Source of the DNA: Hofstenia miamia
Taxonomy: Eukaryota > Xenacoelomorpha > Acoela
Length of the DNA: 64,000 nucleotides
Reading direction: 5' to 3'
Assembly (NCBI GenBank): GCA_004352715.1
Contig: SCFE01000002.1
Location: 1,945,094 to 2,009,093, forward strand
In this document: one piece after another, positions 53,100 through 64,000 of the stretch
How the letters are laid out: the number at the start of each line of letters is the position of its first letter
Numbering within the stretch: position 1 is the first letter of the stretch
The notes under the pieces: generated by a model
What the model saw: only the letters and a program-made list of their open reading frames with translations
Databases searched by the model: none
What the model was told of the DNA's origin: nothing
Program-made: the position numbers and the translations under genes

Positions 53100-55056
53100 T
53101 TTACAAATGACACAGCTAGATGTCTCCTCAAACACTACCTTTGAAAGAACTGTATGATTTAAGGAAAGAGAGAAATGAATGTCTAAAATTGATGAAGAAA
53201 TGAAAATGCATTATAATGCTTTTGAAAAATTATCACCAGAGACAAAATCACATATAAGAAAAGTTGAGAAAACTGAAGGAAGAAACTTACCAATAGTACT
53301 AGACCAAAGGTAAATGTGATAATAAGTTACCCATGAGATATGAATGAGACACTGGAAAGACCCAACATGCAGAGCACAGTACACATTATATTTGATGAAG
53401 ACTTCAAGCTGGAAACAACACAAGCTATAATGGCCTACAAGGATCAAATAGGAGCAATTCCAGAGATATATATGGATGAAGAAAACTTGACAATTGTACA
53501 TGTTTTAAAAGAAAAAGAATATAATAAGAATCTGTAGAAAAACATAGATCAAATGCTAAGAATAGCAAAAGTACAAAAGGTAAGAGTGGTGATAATCACA
53601 AGATCAACAATCAATGATATTCTGAAACACCCATTGGACGCATTTATGCAAACTGAAAACATTTTCCTTTGGGAGAAAACACCAACAGATACAATCATCT
53701 CAGAACTGATTAAATTTGATCTACAGATAGATTACTGGGCAGAAATAAAGATTGAGGCACCATCAAGAAAATTCCACAAATCAGTAGTTAGTACTCATAG
53801 AAGTGAATTGAGCATATGAATTGAACACAAAAAAGGACTTCAAACAATTGGTATTTGAAGAGAAAAATGCGCCAGAAATCTGATATAGGATGACAGCATG
53901 GATATTAGCAATACTAACAACTGAAGATGCAGAGATAAAACTTCTGATTTCACAACATATTAGACACAAACTGACAAAAGTAAAGAGATTTGAAATTGCA
54001 CTAGCCCCAATCAATACACAAACAAAGAACTGGCTTCTGAAGGGTCACATCAAAAAAATGGAGTCACCTAACAAAGCAGAGAAGCCAATGCAAACAATGG
54101 AAAAAATAATCAGTTGCATTAGATTGAATGAAAGCCTGATGGGAAAAATGTTGATAGTGGACATGGTAAACCAAACAGGAATATGCCCTAATGAAATAAT
54201 ATTATTCAAGGAACCATGAGGAAGTATATGTGGGGAGCAACATCAGAAACTCAGCTCAGAGTCAATTGTAAATCCAACCATGGATAACAACAACTGATTG
54301 ATTACTGAATGAAAACATGGTTAGCACCAAGGAAATAAGAAAAGCAGCAGTACCAAAAAATGTGCAGAAAATACTTGAAAAGGAAATGGAGCAACACAAG
54401 CAAGATAGTCAGCAATGCCCATTTCCTAAGATAATAAGGAGTGTGGAAATGATGAAAAAAGGAGGAATAACGTGAACCAGTGGAAGTCTGTGAAATGGTA
54501 ACAAAGACATAAAGGGAGATGATGAAAGAAGAGGAGCTACTAACATCCTCACAGCTATTATTATCCCTGAAGACACAGCAGACAATAGACGAAATAAATA
54601 TCAAGAAGTGGGGAGAAGTGAGCCCAGCAAGAACAATCAAATGGATAGACACCAATGATGAACAATTCTTAGTTGAAATAAAAGTAACTCAAGAAGCCAG
54701 GAAAATCAAAGAAAAAAATTTTCAAAATATCAAAGAACAACAAACAGTACCTACAATGAAACTATTGTTTACAGAAGCATTCACAAGAATGGAACTGGAG
54801 AACTGCTTAAGCCATACAACCAATTTGCAGTAGATGCTTAATGCATAACATCAAGAATATGCATCAAGGAAGAGATATGATTAAACTGAGTAGAAAAGGA
54901 CTCACACAAGCATTCTGGAATACAATCTCAGAAGGAAAAATGAATTACCCTGCCATGATAGGCCTAGCAACAGTGCCAACTACAAGCCCACATAGAAAGA
55001 CAAATCAAGACAAAAATATTAATATTCATGCCACAGGAAACAATATCAATAGCAAT
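53100..55056 (+). pseudogene. E2 ORF3, truncated by LTR
   Basis: Same unknown protein as E4. Blocks: NAFEKLSPETKSHIRKVEKT near 53,215; MNETLERPNMQSTVHIIFDE (53,340); AIMAYKDQIGAIPEIYMDEE; LTIVHVLKEKEYNKNL; ENIFLWEK near 53,660; LQIDYW joined directly to AEIKIEAPSRKFHKS (about 80 codons deleted compared with E4, near 53,740); TAWILAILTTEDAEIKLLIS (53,893); PINTQTKNWLLKGHIKKMES; QTGICPNEIILFKEP; SLKTQQTIDEINIKKWGEVS (54,565); IKWIDTNDEQFLVEIKVTQE; MKLLFTEAFTRMELE; LSRKGLTQAFWNTISEGKMN and YPAMIGLATVPTTSP. It ends at 55,056 where the LTR starts, before the C-terminal third seen in E4. At least six stops or frameshifts. Confidence 0.65.
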
Positions 55057-57121
55057 TGTAGCATCATCCAAAACATATAACAGAAATAAGCTGCAAAACG
55101 TTGCAGAAGAACTAAGATCGAAAAAGAAGTGATTAAAAAATATTATGATTAAATCAAGTGTGATTATTTCAGTTTGATTTTGTATATTGCAACCAAGAAA
55201 ACGACATGTGTCGAAAAAGAGATAATTGTATCTGTCGATAAAATATTTTCTACAAATTGTTGCTTACATCATTTTTAGCCGCCATCTTGGCAGATGTTTA
55301 AATTTAAATCAACAGGTACTTCTCTTCAATTTACTATAAATATGATTAAAACTATTGTAAGCATTGATAAAGAATTTTACTTCAAATTCTATTTATTTCA
55401 TCTTATTAACGGTTTGATTATTAATACAATGTTGAGCTAATTGAGCGGTGTTTAGTAGTGATCTGGATCCATCACAGGGATTACGAAATGAGACGTTATG
55501 AAAAAGATAGTCCTTGATTGTAACATCCTCCACCTGGCCTATTTGCGCCATGTATTACTACTGATAATTAGTACTTGGTAAATTGCGGGTGAGGAGTTAC
55601 CAAGTTGTTGAACCGTCAGACTTTTCTCTCTTATTAACTAGTTATGTTAATTAAATAACTGAGCATTGACTATCACTGTTTAGGTGACGGAGTCGTATGG
55701 CGTTTCCTCTTCAGTTCTTCTATGGGCTACTGCCCAAAGCCGATCTCCACAAGACAGTTCCTCTCCTTCTTGAACGATGATTGAGTCCACGGCACCACCT
55801 CAGCTCAACTGGAACTAATTATGTGTACCTTACTTTAGCTCAGTGCGTGCACTCAAGTAAAGTTGTAACTGACTTAAACTCAATTTTGTAAAGTGTTTGT
55901 TGTTTTGATTAAGTAAAGCAACCGGGCATTGACACTAACTGCATTTACATAATATTAAAACAGCCATTACCGTAAAACTATCGGCTTAATAATTTAAATA
56001 ATAAGACTGCAGTTTCCTATACTTACATTTAATAAGAGTACATGTAAGGTCATTTATCAGGTCGATTATAGTCGAGTCTCCTACTATTAAGAATATATAT
56101 ATATTCCTAAGTGTCGACTATCCAGTCGTTTCAGGCATCAATTATTTCATACATGTATTGATCGATAGTCAGACTAGGCAAGAATCGAAAAACTCCTAAC
56201 CGTAACATAAGTGCGGTTTCGTGACTGGCACAAGGACCCTTCGAATCGATCCCGTGATGGAATCCAGCCACTACTCGACACAACTTGCCTAGCTGCACAT
56301 TTTATTAAATAATCAAACCAGATAAGAGTAGAATGAAAATAAAATAAACTCCGAAGAATTTATTGTTCATCAAATTTCTGGTTAGTTCAAAGCTATTTAT
56401 AAAAATTTTCCAAAAGTACCTGCTGATTTTGAATTTTAAATAATTCGTCTGCCAATATGGCTGTTCCTTTGTAAGCGTAATTTCGCTCAATGTAATTTGT
56501 CAAATGTTACTTGATCAGCTAACAAGTTTTTCTTAATTTGAACAATATTGTGGCTTAGTTGCATCTTACAAAATAACTAAGATAATTAACTAAATTTTAC
56601 AATCAATTCTAATTATTATTAATCATTCAATGTTATTCTTCGCTTGCAGCTTAGTTGCTTTGGATGATGCTACAATATATTTCAGTTATGGCTATACATA
56701 ATATAAAGTACACAGCTGGTAACAAGTCAGGTTGCAAGTACATGAAACACTTTTACAAATAGAAATTAAGTCAAGTTGTGTCTTGTCTTGAGTATACACT
56801 GAGCTAAGATAGGTACACATAAGTTATATTGATGAGCTGAGAAGTGGAACTCATCCAACTGGATCATATGTGAGCATGTGATACTGGATGTGGAGATTGG
56901 ACTCAGGCAGATGTTGAGTTACCAATGATTTGAAGAGATTCTGTGAGGCTTTGTAACCTAAATAGTGTTCACAGTAATGTCTATTAATTAAAGTTAATGG
57001 AATCAAAACATGGAAGTAAAGTAGTACAAAATTAGTACATCCCTACCCACAAGTACATTGCTCTGGTTATAATGAAATAGCAAGGAGAAAGAGATGACAA
57101 TGCCTGGTAGAGGATGTTACA
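55057..57121 (+). repeat. LTR type B, sense plus, split by LTR A
   Basis: Starts TGTAGCATCATCCAAAACAT at 55,057 and ends TGGTAGAGGATGTTACA at 57,121. The interval 55,519-56,674 is an inserted LTR A. Some B sequence around the insertion point is missing, and the text AATGAGACGTTATGAAAAAG beside it matches no other LTR here. On the left lies ORF3 of E2, on the right gag of E3. Confidence 0.7.
55519..56674 (-). repeat. LTR type A nested in LTR type B
   Basis: 1,156 bp. Plus strand reads TGTAACATCCTCCACCTGGC ... TTTGGATGATGCTACA. Near-identical to 27,707-28,861 and 40,319-41,472, CpGs retained. Confidence 0.85.
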
Positions 57122-57179
57122 GTATGCAGAACAACAATAAAAGAAGCAGAAACCTTATGTAAAACAAATCTAACTGAAA

Positions 57180-58083
57180 ATGGAAGAATTGTTTAAAAAC
57201 AAACCACCTGAAACAGAAGAAGAATTCATCAAAAAATTAGCAGACACAATAACCAAACAAGTCAAACAGAAATACAAACCCAAAATAGAGATGAAACCAA
57301 TGTTCAATGAATCTATATTGTTAGAAACAAACAATAACAAAGCATCACTGTGCAAAGCCATCCTTCTTAAATTCACAGGAAGAATAGACAACTATTCACC
57401 AACATTCACAGAGTGGCTCCAAATATTTGAAATGAACATGAGGGAAAACAAAGTGACCCAAACAGCATTTGCAGCAAGATTTCCACTATACTTGAGTGGC
57501 ACAGCATACCAAGACTACTTGGTGCTTGACACAGAGACAAAAACAAACTATAAGTAACTCATAGGCAAATACCAAACATATTACAATGACAAGAGTTTTA
57601 AGAATCAATATAGAATGATCCTCAATGGAATGAAAATGAATAAACACAATGACTTGAGAAACTAAATGCTGCAAGTAGAAAGGATGATCAAACTAAGTTC
57701 ATGAGAACAAACCTACTCTATGATCTTTTCTCCCACATTTGTAAGGGACTACTCAAACCATTGAAACAGCAATTCAAAAATTATTGCAACACAGAGGACT
57801 CACTAGATCAAATGATCAGGAAAAAACTGGCAATACAAATAACTATGGAAAACATTGCCAGTATAAATGAGAAAGTAACAACAAGCAAGATACCAATAAC
57901 AACCAACACACCTCAAAGGTTTGAAAACAGACCCAACTTACAAAAAATTGGAAATAAAGACAAGATAATAAGATTAAGACTAAAAGATGGAACAGTGAAG
58001 ATAATCAAAAGAAAAGATTTTAAATGTCATAACTGTGGAAATAAAGGTCACCTGAGAATAGACTGCAAAAACAAATTAACATA
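57180..58083 (+). pseudogene. E3 gag, capsid and zinc knuckle
   Basis: Frame 57,180-57,557: acidic start (ETEEEFIKKLADTITKQVKQ), KAILLKFTGRIDNYSPTFTE, ARFPLYLSGTAYQDYLVLD. A TAA follows TETKTNYK, with the capsid continuing behind it (FKNQYRMILNGMKMNKHNDL). The last frame (57,701-58,084) has LLYDLFSHICKGLLKPLKQQ and the knuckle CHNCGNKGHLRIDC (58,025-58,066), intact ligands. Confidence 0.75.
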
Positions 58084-58199
58084 ATCAAAATTGACTTTGC
58101 TGAAGACATAACTGAAAATGAAGAAAACCTCTTGAGGAGGATGAAGATGAACAACAAACTGAAGATTTAAACTAATAAGAGCACTGCCTCATGAAAACC

Positions 58200-58650
58200 C
58201 ATGCTAATTATAACCAATTTACTAAAAACAAATACAATTACAGTTGTAGTTAATGGTATAATGGTCAAAAGCAACCATAGTTATGGGAGCAGTAATTTCT
58301 GTACTAACAGACAAATGAGCAACAAAGATTGGATTTCCCAGAAAACAACTAGGAGACAAGAAACATAGACTAATTAACACATAACCAAAGAAAAAATCAC
58401 ACCAAACTTATGATATATGAACAAATAGGCATTAATACTAAAAAACTATCACTACCATCAAGTTTGTGCATTCTCAAACAAGGCAATGGAATGATTCCTA
58501 TTTTGAATGCAACAAATTGGATGGTGAACATAAAAAGAGAAAACATCATAATTTATGGAAAAAGAATAAGATCTGAGAAACAAACTATTGAAAAAATGAT
58601 CAACATAATTGATAAAAAGATAACAAAGACTACAAGATCCCAGAGATAAA
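58200..58650 (+). pseudogene. E3 protease remnant
   Basis: VVVNGIMVK near 58,243-58,270 marks the start of the active-site block, but a frameshift and substitutions remove a readable DTG (the site reads close to VMGAVIS). The ILGND half is deleted. MIYEQIGINTKKLSLPSSLC (58,410) and ILNATNWMVNIKRENIIIYG continue into the RT leader. Confidence 0.6.
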
Positions 58651-59790
58651 TGATGGTGAATACCAGCACCTAAGCAAGCACAAAAAGGAACAATTAATGA
58701 AAACAAAAAGAATCTTCAATTTTGGAGAAATTAGTGTAGGAAAAGCCATAGGAAAAACTCATAAAATTGTTACAACAATGAAAGAACCAATATGACTACC
58801 ATGCAGGAGAGTGCCAAAACAATTAAAAGAAAACTACAACCAAATTTTGAGAGAATTAATCAATCATGAAATTATAAGACCAAGTGAGAGCCCCTATGCT
58901 GTGTTGACAGTGTTTGTGAAGCAAGGAAAAAATACAGGTTGTGCATCAATTTTCACAAACTAAGCAAGATCACATAAAAGGACTTGTACCTACTCCCCTG
59001 AATAGATGACATAATTTATGAAGCCAGCAAACATAAATATTACACATGCATTGACCTTTGCAAGGCCTACTGGCAGGTACAGATGGAGTCAGAGGACATT
59101 GAGAAAACTGCATTCATAACACCATACAGACTATTTGAGTGGATGTATATGGCATTCAGACTATGCAATGCACCAGCAACTTTCCAGTGCTATGTCACCA
59201 AAGTGTTGAAACTCAACAAACAAAAAATGAAAATGGAGTATCACATACATTAATGATATACTAATAGTGAGTGATACAGTGCAGGAGCACATCAAAAAAT
59301 TAGACAGAATGTTAACTATTCTATAAAACACAAGACTAAAAGTGAATGGCAATAAATGTGAAATCCTTAAAACACAAGTTGTATTTTTGGGAAGACAAAT
59401 ACAAAAAGGGAAAATCAAAATGAAAAACAATGCTAAAAGCATGGTATGAAACATTTAAAGTCCAAAAACTAAGAAAGACCTTCAAAGGATAATGGGCTTC
59501 ATAAACTATTATCAATTGTTGATACTGAACATAGCACAGAAAACAAGATGACAGCACTAATGAAAAAATCCACAATATTTGAATGGACATGAAAAGAGCA
59601 AGAACAATTAGATAATGTAAAAAATGAACTGGCAAAATTACCATCCTTAAAAATACCTGGCCATGATAAATAATTTATATTAGACTGTGATGCCAGCAAC
59701 ATTGCTATAGGCACATGTTTAGGCCAGATTAAAAACAGCAAAAAGGTGCCAATACAATTCTTTGGCAGAAAACTCAAATAAAGCAAGGAC
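58651..59790 (+). pseudogene. E3 reverse transcriptase
   Basis: Blocks in shifting frames: FNFGEISVGKAIGKTHKI, CRRVPKQLKENYN, IIRPSESPYAVLTVFVKQG, CIDLCKAYWQVQMESEDIEK (motif A, near 59,050-59,100), TAFITPYRLFEWMYMAFR and CNAPATFQCYVTKVL (motif B), YINDILIV (motif C, 59,246-59,269), KCEILKTQVVFLGRQI and LQRIMGFINYYQLLILNI. Motif C is Y-I-N-D, so the first catalytic Asp is Asn. Stops include TGA at about 58,795 and TAA near 58,975. Confidence 0.75.
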
Positions 59791-59990
59791 TATGGATTGA
59801 CTAAATTCAAAATGCTCACACTTGTAGAAAGCATAAAAAGTTCTGATATTTTTTAATAGGTCAAACCTTTTGAGTGAGAACAGACAACAGTGGCCTCACA
59901 TGGCTAAAAAATTCCCCAGGCAATAATATAGAATTGTGGGGGAGCTCTGGCTACTCAAGTGGTATTGGAAACTCAATAGTTAATATCAAA
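59670..59990 (+). pseudogene. E3 RNase H, N-terminal part
   Basis: FILDCDASNIAIGTCLGQIK near 59,680-59,740 keeps the first catalytic Asp block. KLTPLVESIKS-like and RTDNSGLTWLKNSPG near 59,880-59,925 follow. The C-terminal block and integrase are absent; the sequence becomes unrecognisable after about 59,990. Confidence 0.65.
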
Positions 59991-60099
59991 GGTTGCAAAG
60001 GCTATCATTGTAGAGAGTGACCCACATTCCAGCAAAAGAAAGAGCATTGGTGGTTCACTGATTTACTTAAAGAAAAACAGACATTATCCATAGAGAATA

Positions 60100-60704
60100 G
60101 ACTTCCAGCAGCAGCCAATTCACATGGCATAATGCTGAAGCCATATCTATGAAGCCATCCTTACTTGTCAAGGTGCTATTTGTGTGTTTCAAGTATTAAT
60201 TTCTAGCTCAAATAAACAATTTAGCTCAGAGTTCTGTCATCTCAGCTTATGTAAATAGTTAATAAAACAAAAAGCACATAATTACTCTGCATTCACATTC
60301 ACCAATGGCATAGTATATTTGCAGTGTGTTGTTATTAAGTGCATGTACAAAATGAAATGATTGAATTAAAAGATGTTATTCCCTACATGTACACATAGCT
60401 GTAACCTAAAGCAACCACAATTTGGGCTGCCAACTGTTAAGGGGCTAGTTTTTGCCCCAGACTCTCATGGAGTAACTCCCAAATAGTTGCAAGATCTTAA
60501 GCAAGATTTATTATAAAATTCATAACAACCTAAAAGAGGTTAGCATATAAATAAATCAAAAAAGATCAAACATGATTGAAGTGAGACAAATTATATTGTG
60601 CAATCACTAGAGTTCTCTCATGTATTTATAACAATTTCATCAAATTATTACCTGTTACATGTTTACAAAACATTGCATGAAATTTCCTTGCAAATTAATT
60701 GAGC
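60100..60704 (-). repeat. Decayed LTR, sense minus, running into gap
   Basis: Shows eroded LTR landmarks in the plus-strand view order (GCTGAAGCCATATCT, CATCTCAGCTTATGT, ATTTATAACAATTTCATCAA, TACCTGTTACATG). Lies downstream, in the minus sense, of E6 ORF3, so it may be the E6 3' LTR. Ends not defined. Confidence 0.35.
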
Positions 60705-61704
60705 NNNNNNNNNNNNNNNNNNNNNNNNNNNNNNNNNNNNNNNNNNNNNNNNNNNNNNNNNNNNNNNNNNNNNNNNNNNNNNNNNNNNNNNNNNNNNNNN
60801 NNNNNNNNNNNNNNNNNNNNNNNNNNNNNNNNNNNNNNNNNNNNNNNNNNNNNNNNNNNNNNNNNNNNNNNNNNNNNNNNNNNNNNNNNNNNNNNNNNNN
60901 NNNNNNNNNNNNNNNNNNNNNNNNNNNNNNNNNNNNNNNNNNNNNNNNNNNNNNNNNNNNNNNNNNNNNNNNNNNNNNNNNNNNNNNNNNNNNNNNNNNN
61001 NNNNNNNNNNNNNNNNNNNNNNNNNNNNNNNNNNNNNNNNNNNNNNNNNNNNNNNNNNNNNNNNNNNNNNNNNNNNNNNNNNNNNNNNNNNNNNNNNNNN
61101 NNNNNNNNNNNNNNNNNNNNNNNNNNNNNNNNNNNNNNNNNNNNNNNNNNNNNNNNNNNNNNNNNNNNNNNNNNNNNNNNNNNNNNNNNNNNNNNNNNNN
61201 NNNNNNNNNNNNNNNNNNNNNNNNNNNNNNNNNNNNNNNNNNNNNNNNNNNNNNNNNNNNNNNNNNNNNNNNNNNNNNNNNNNNNNNNNNNNNNNNNNNN
61301 NNNNNNNNNNNNNNNNNNNNNNNNNNNNNNNNNNNNNNNNNNNNNNNNNNNNNNNNNNNNNNNNNNNNNNNNNNNNNNNNNNNNNNNNNNNNNNNNNNNN
61401 NNNNNNNNNNNNNNNNNNNNNNNNNNNNNNNNNNNNNNNNNNNNNNNNNNNNNNNNNNNNNNNNNNNNNNNNNNNNNNNNNNNNNNNNNNNNNNNNNNNN
61501 NNNNNNNNNNNNNNNNNNNNNNNNNNNNNNNNNNNNNNNNNNNNNNNNNNNNNNNNNNNNNNNNNNNNNNNNNNNNNNNNNNNNNNNNNNNNNNNNNNNN
61601 NNNNNNNNNNNNNNNNNNNNNNNNNNNNNNNNNNNNNNNNNNNNNNNNNNNNNNNNNNNNNNNNNNNNNNNNNNNNNNNNNNNNNNNNNNNNNNNNNNNN
61701 NNNN
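60705..61704. other. Assembly gap (1,000 N)
   Basis: Undetermined bases. Covers the C-terminal part of E6 ORF3. Confidence 0.95.
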
Positions 61705-63284
61705 TTTTTGCTGGTTTTACCTCTTTTGGGAGTCTCCATCTAGGCAGTACCATAGGTATTGCAATCGTTTTAGGCGGCATACATAGTAAGATCTTTGTAT
61801 CGATGAGTCTTTCCATTTCATCGTAAGTGCCCGTTGTATTAGATGCCGTTGCTAATCCGATGGTGGCGGGATAATTCATTTTTGCTTCTGGGATTGTCTC
61901 CCAAAATGATTGTGTGAGTCCCCGTTTGCTTAGTTTCATCTGTATATGTTCTTGGATGTCGATTCTAGAAGTGATGCATTCGACGTCGACCACGATCTGA
62001 TTGAATGGTTTCATCAGCTCTTCTAGTTCTGTGCATGTGAATGCTTCTGTAAACATTAATTTCATTGTTGCTACCGTCTGCTGTTCTCGTATCCTCTGGT
62101 AGTTTCTTTCTGCTATTTCTTTCTTCTCTTTTGTTACTTTTATTTCTACCAGAAATCGCTCATCGTCAGTGTTGATCCATTCGATCGTACTGTCTTGGCT
62201 CACGTCTGCCCATTTTTCAATGTTTATCCTGTCGATCATTGTTTGTGTTTTTGGGGATAGTAGCAACTGTGACGAGGTTAATAGTTGTTCCTCTTTAGTG
62301 ATCTCTAGTTGTGTTTTCGTCACCATTTCACAAATTTCTACGGGCGTTGTTATTCCACCTTTCTTTAGCATTTCAGCTCTTTTTATTATTTTCGTGAATG
62401 TGCACCACGGGCTGTTTCTGGCATATCGTCTCATATTCTCATCTATTACTTGTTGCACATTTTTCTGTTTTCTTCTGCAATTTCATGTTCGCCCAAACCT
62501 TTTGAATTTCTTCTAAATACTCCTGGCATTGTGTCATACTGCATTTAATAAACAATGTCATGGCTTTTTCCAACCCTTCATTTTGTTGTAGCATTTCTGC
62601 TGTCTTTGTTTGTTGGAACAGATCTATTGCTATGCTTTGATCTATCATTATTCCGTATATCTGCGCCCAATAATCAATTTGTAAGTCGAAACGAATTATC
62701 TCGGAAATCGTGAATTCTTTCTTTTCCCATGGGAAAAAATTTTCTGCTCTTAATACCATGTCTTTTAAATAACTCGGTAATTCTTCTAGATCCTCTCTCA
62801 TTGCTATGACGACTATTCTTATCTGTTGTACTCTCGCCATTCGTACTGTTTGATCAATTTGTTTCTGTAAATGCTTGGTATATTCCTTTTCTCTTAGGAC
62901 GTGTATGATCATTAGATTTTCTTCATCTAGATTTATCTCCGGGATTTTAGCTATCTGTTCTTTGTATGCCATAAGTGCTTGCGCCGTTTCCAATGTGAAA
63001 TCCTCGTTCAATGTCATGTGGATCGTGCTTCTCATGTATGGCCTGTTGAATGTTTCATTTAACTTATTAGTACATTAACTTTGGGCCGATTGTCTGCATC
63101 TAATAGGATTGGCAGATTACTCCCTTCCATTTTAGCAGTTTTCCTTATCAATGTTTTGGTTTCCAGAGATAGTTTTTCAAACGCATTTTCATGGTTGCCA
63201 TGAAGTAGGGGTGCAACATTTCCCCATTGATTTTAGACATTCACTTCTCATGCTCTCTTCTCCCGCTCTCTAGATCTTACTGTA
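61705..63284 (-). pseudogene. E6 ORF3, two long frames with an internal deletion
   Basis: Minus-strand copy with few stops. Frame 63,035-62,439: MRSTIHMTLNEDFTLETAQA, LMAYKEQIAKIPEINLDEEN, LMIIHVLREKEYTKHLQKQI, RMARVQQIRIVVIAM, ENFFPWEKK, LQIDYWAQIYGIMIDQSIAI, FIKCSMTQCQEYLEEIQKVW. It then jumps, at about 62,460, to the frame 62,458-61,705: CTFTKIIKRAEMLKKGGITT, SPKTQTMIDRINIEKWADVS, IEWINTDDERFLVEIKVTKE, MKLMFTEAFTCTELEELMKP, LSKRGLTQSFWETIPEAKMN, YPATIGLATASNTTGTYDEM and MVLPRWRLPKEVKPAK, then the gap. About 200-250 codons present in E4 (APSRKFHKS through KYMWGATS) are missing at the jump. LHPYFMATMKMRLKNY near 63,190 marks the ORF3 N-terminal block. CpGs are retained, so it is relatively young. 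Confidence 0.7.
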
Positions 63285-64000
63285 NNNNNNNNNNNNNNNN
63301 NNNNNNNNNNNNNNNNNNNNNNNNNNNNNNNNNNNNNNNNNNNNNNNNNNNNNNNNNNNNNNNNNNNNNNNNNNNNNNNNNNNNNNNNNNNNNNNNNNNN
63401 NNNNNNNNNNNNNNNNNNNNNNNNNNNNNNNNNNNNNNNNNNNNNNNNNNNNNNNNNNNNNNNNNNNNNNNNNNNNNNNNNNNNNNNNNNNNNNNNNNNN
63501 NNNNNNNNNNNNNNNNNNNNNNNNNNNNNNNNNNNNNNNNNNNNNNNNNNNNNNNNNNNNNNNNNNNNNNNNNNNNNNNNNNNNNNNNNNNNNNNNNNNN
63601 NNNNNNNNNNNNNNNNNNNNNNNNNNNNNNNNNNNNNNNNNNNNNNNNNNNNNNNNNNNNNNNNNNNNNNNNNNNNNNNNNNNNNNNNNNNNNNNNNNNN
63701 NNNNNNNNNNNNNNNNNNNNNNNNNNNNNNNNNNNNNNNNNNNNNNNNNNNNNNNNNNNNNNNNNNNNNNNNNNNNNNNNNNNNNNNNNNNNNNNNNNNN
63801 NNNNNNNNNNNNNNNNNNNNNNNNNNNNNNNNNNNNNNNNNNNNNNNNNNNNNNNNNNNNNNNNNNNNNNNNNNNNNNNNNNNNNNNNNNNNNNNNNNNN
63901 NNNNNNNNNNNNNNNNNNNNNNNNNNNNNNNNNNNNNNNNNNNNNNNNNNNNNNNNNNNNNNNNNNNNNNNNNNNNNNNNNNNNNNNNNNNNNNNNNNNN
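63285..64000. other. Assembly gap to window end
   Basis: Undetermined bases. Confidence 0.95.

Larger units (their letters stand above)
44169..55056 (+). mobile_element. Ty3/Gypsy-like element E2 with ORF3
   Basis: Contains a 5' LTR (44,169-45,420 including a duplicated end), PBS, gag, protease, linker with GQLKG repeats, RT with a deletion, RNase H, an insertion at about 49,600-51,186, integrase, a second repeat region and ORF3. It ends at 55,056 where a sense-plus LTR begins in the middle of ORF3. It is the best example for LTR orientation, PBS and gene order, but is old: nearly CpG-free, with stops in every gene. Confidence 0.75.
57122..59990 (+). mobile_element. Element E3, 5' and 3' truncated
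   Basis: Gag from just before the capsid, protease remains, RT and part of RNase H. It lacks PBS, coiled-coil gag, integrase and ORF3. It begins directly after the LTR at 57,121. CpG-free and old. Confidence 0.65.

Noticed and set aside
34434-55056. ORF3 as a retroviral envelope protein
   Set aside because: Position fits, but no signal peptide, fusion peptide, transmembrane anchor or Cys-rich surface domain is visible in any copy, though the far C-terminus lies in gaps.
60659-61826. Long frames across 60,705-61,704
   Set aside because: Gap bases again. Only the minus-strand ORF3 part from 61,705 up is supported.

Overview
The window is transposon-rich, strongly AT-biased eukaryotic DNA, almost certainly from an invertebrate animal. 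The evidence is split exons with consensus splice sites (one encoding a fibronectin type III domain), mariner-family DNA transposons, two kinds of LINE, a GIY-YIG remnant of Penelope type and many copies of one Ty3/Gypsy-like LTR-retrotransposon family. A short TTAGGG-type run and many (AT)n tracts fit. Phylum cannot be fixed from the sequence; a cnidarian such as Hydra would fit but is only a guess. About 3 kb is assembly gap.

Layout. 1-6,735: two decayed mariner-like copies, a small inverted-repeat element, a minus-strand CR1/Jockey-type LINE with an internal tandem duplication, and a remnant of an R2-like LINE with a restriction-enzyme-like nuclease domain. 6,736-17,330: the only candidate host-gene territory. 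It holds plus-strand exons at 9,832-10,116 and 12,510-12,767 (both symmetric phase 1-1; the second is FN3), possibly 13,183-13,406, and an unrelated-looking exon at 15,597-15,744. A GIY-YIG remnant, a transposase remnant and a small mariner-type element with clear inverted repeats lie among them. 17,340-64,000: a nest of LTR retrotransposons.

The LTR family. I label the copies E1 (plus, about 26,104-35,364), E2 (plus, 44,169-55,056), E3 (plus, 57,122-59,990), E4 (minus, 35,365-39,294), E5 (plus pol fragment, 41,764-42,650), E6 (minus, 60,100-63,284) and E7 (minus, 17,340-22,610, the most divergent). The LTRs read TGTAGCATCATCC...GATGTTACA in the sense direction. A primer-binding site resembling tRNA-Arg follows, then gag (coiled coil, capsid, CCHC knuckle), protease, RT, RNase H and integrase. 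After integrase, where env would sit, comes a long third ORF (ORF3). It overlaps the integrase end in another frame, starts with in-frame SP...(Q/H)LKG repeats and continues into a large protein I cannot assign to any family. The same ORF3 blocks recur in five copies, including the divergent E7, although pol is often deleted or broken. This ORF3 is the best candidate in the window for something undescribed.

All retroelement genes here carry stops, frameshifts or active-site losses. LTR type A copies look youngest (CpG still present, near-identical copies); E2, E3, E5 and E7 look CpG-depleted and old. No prokaryotic features, rRNA, tRNA or CRISPR arrays were seen.
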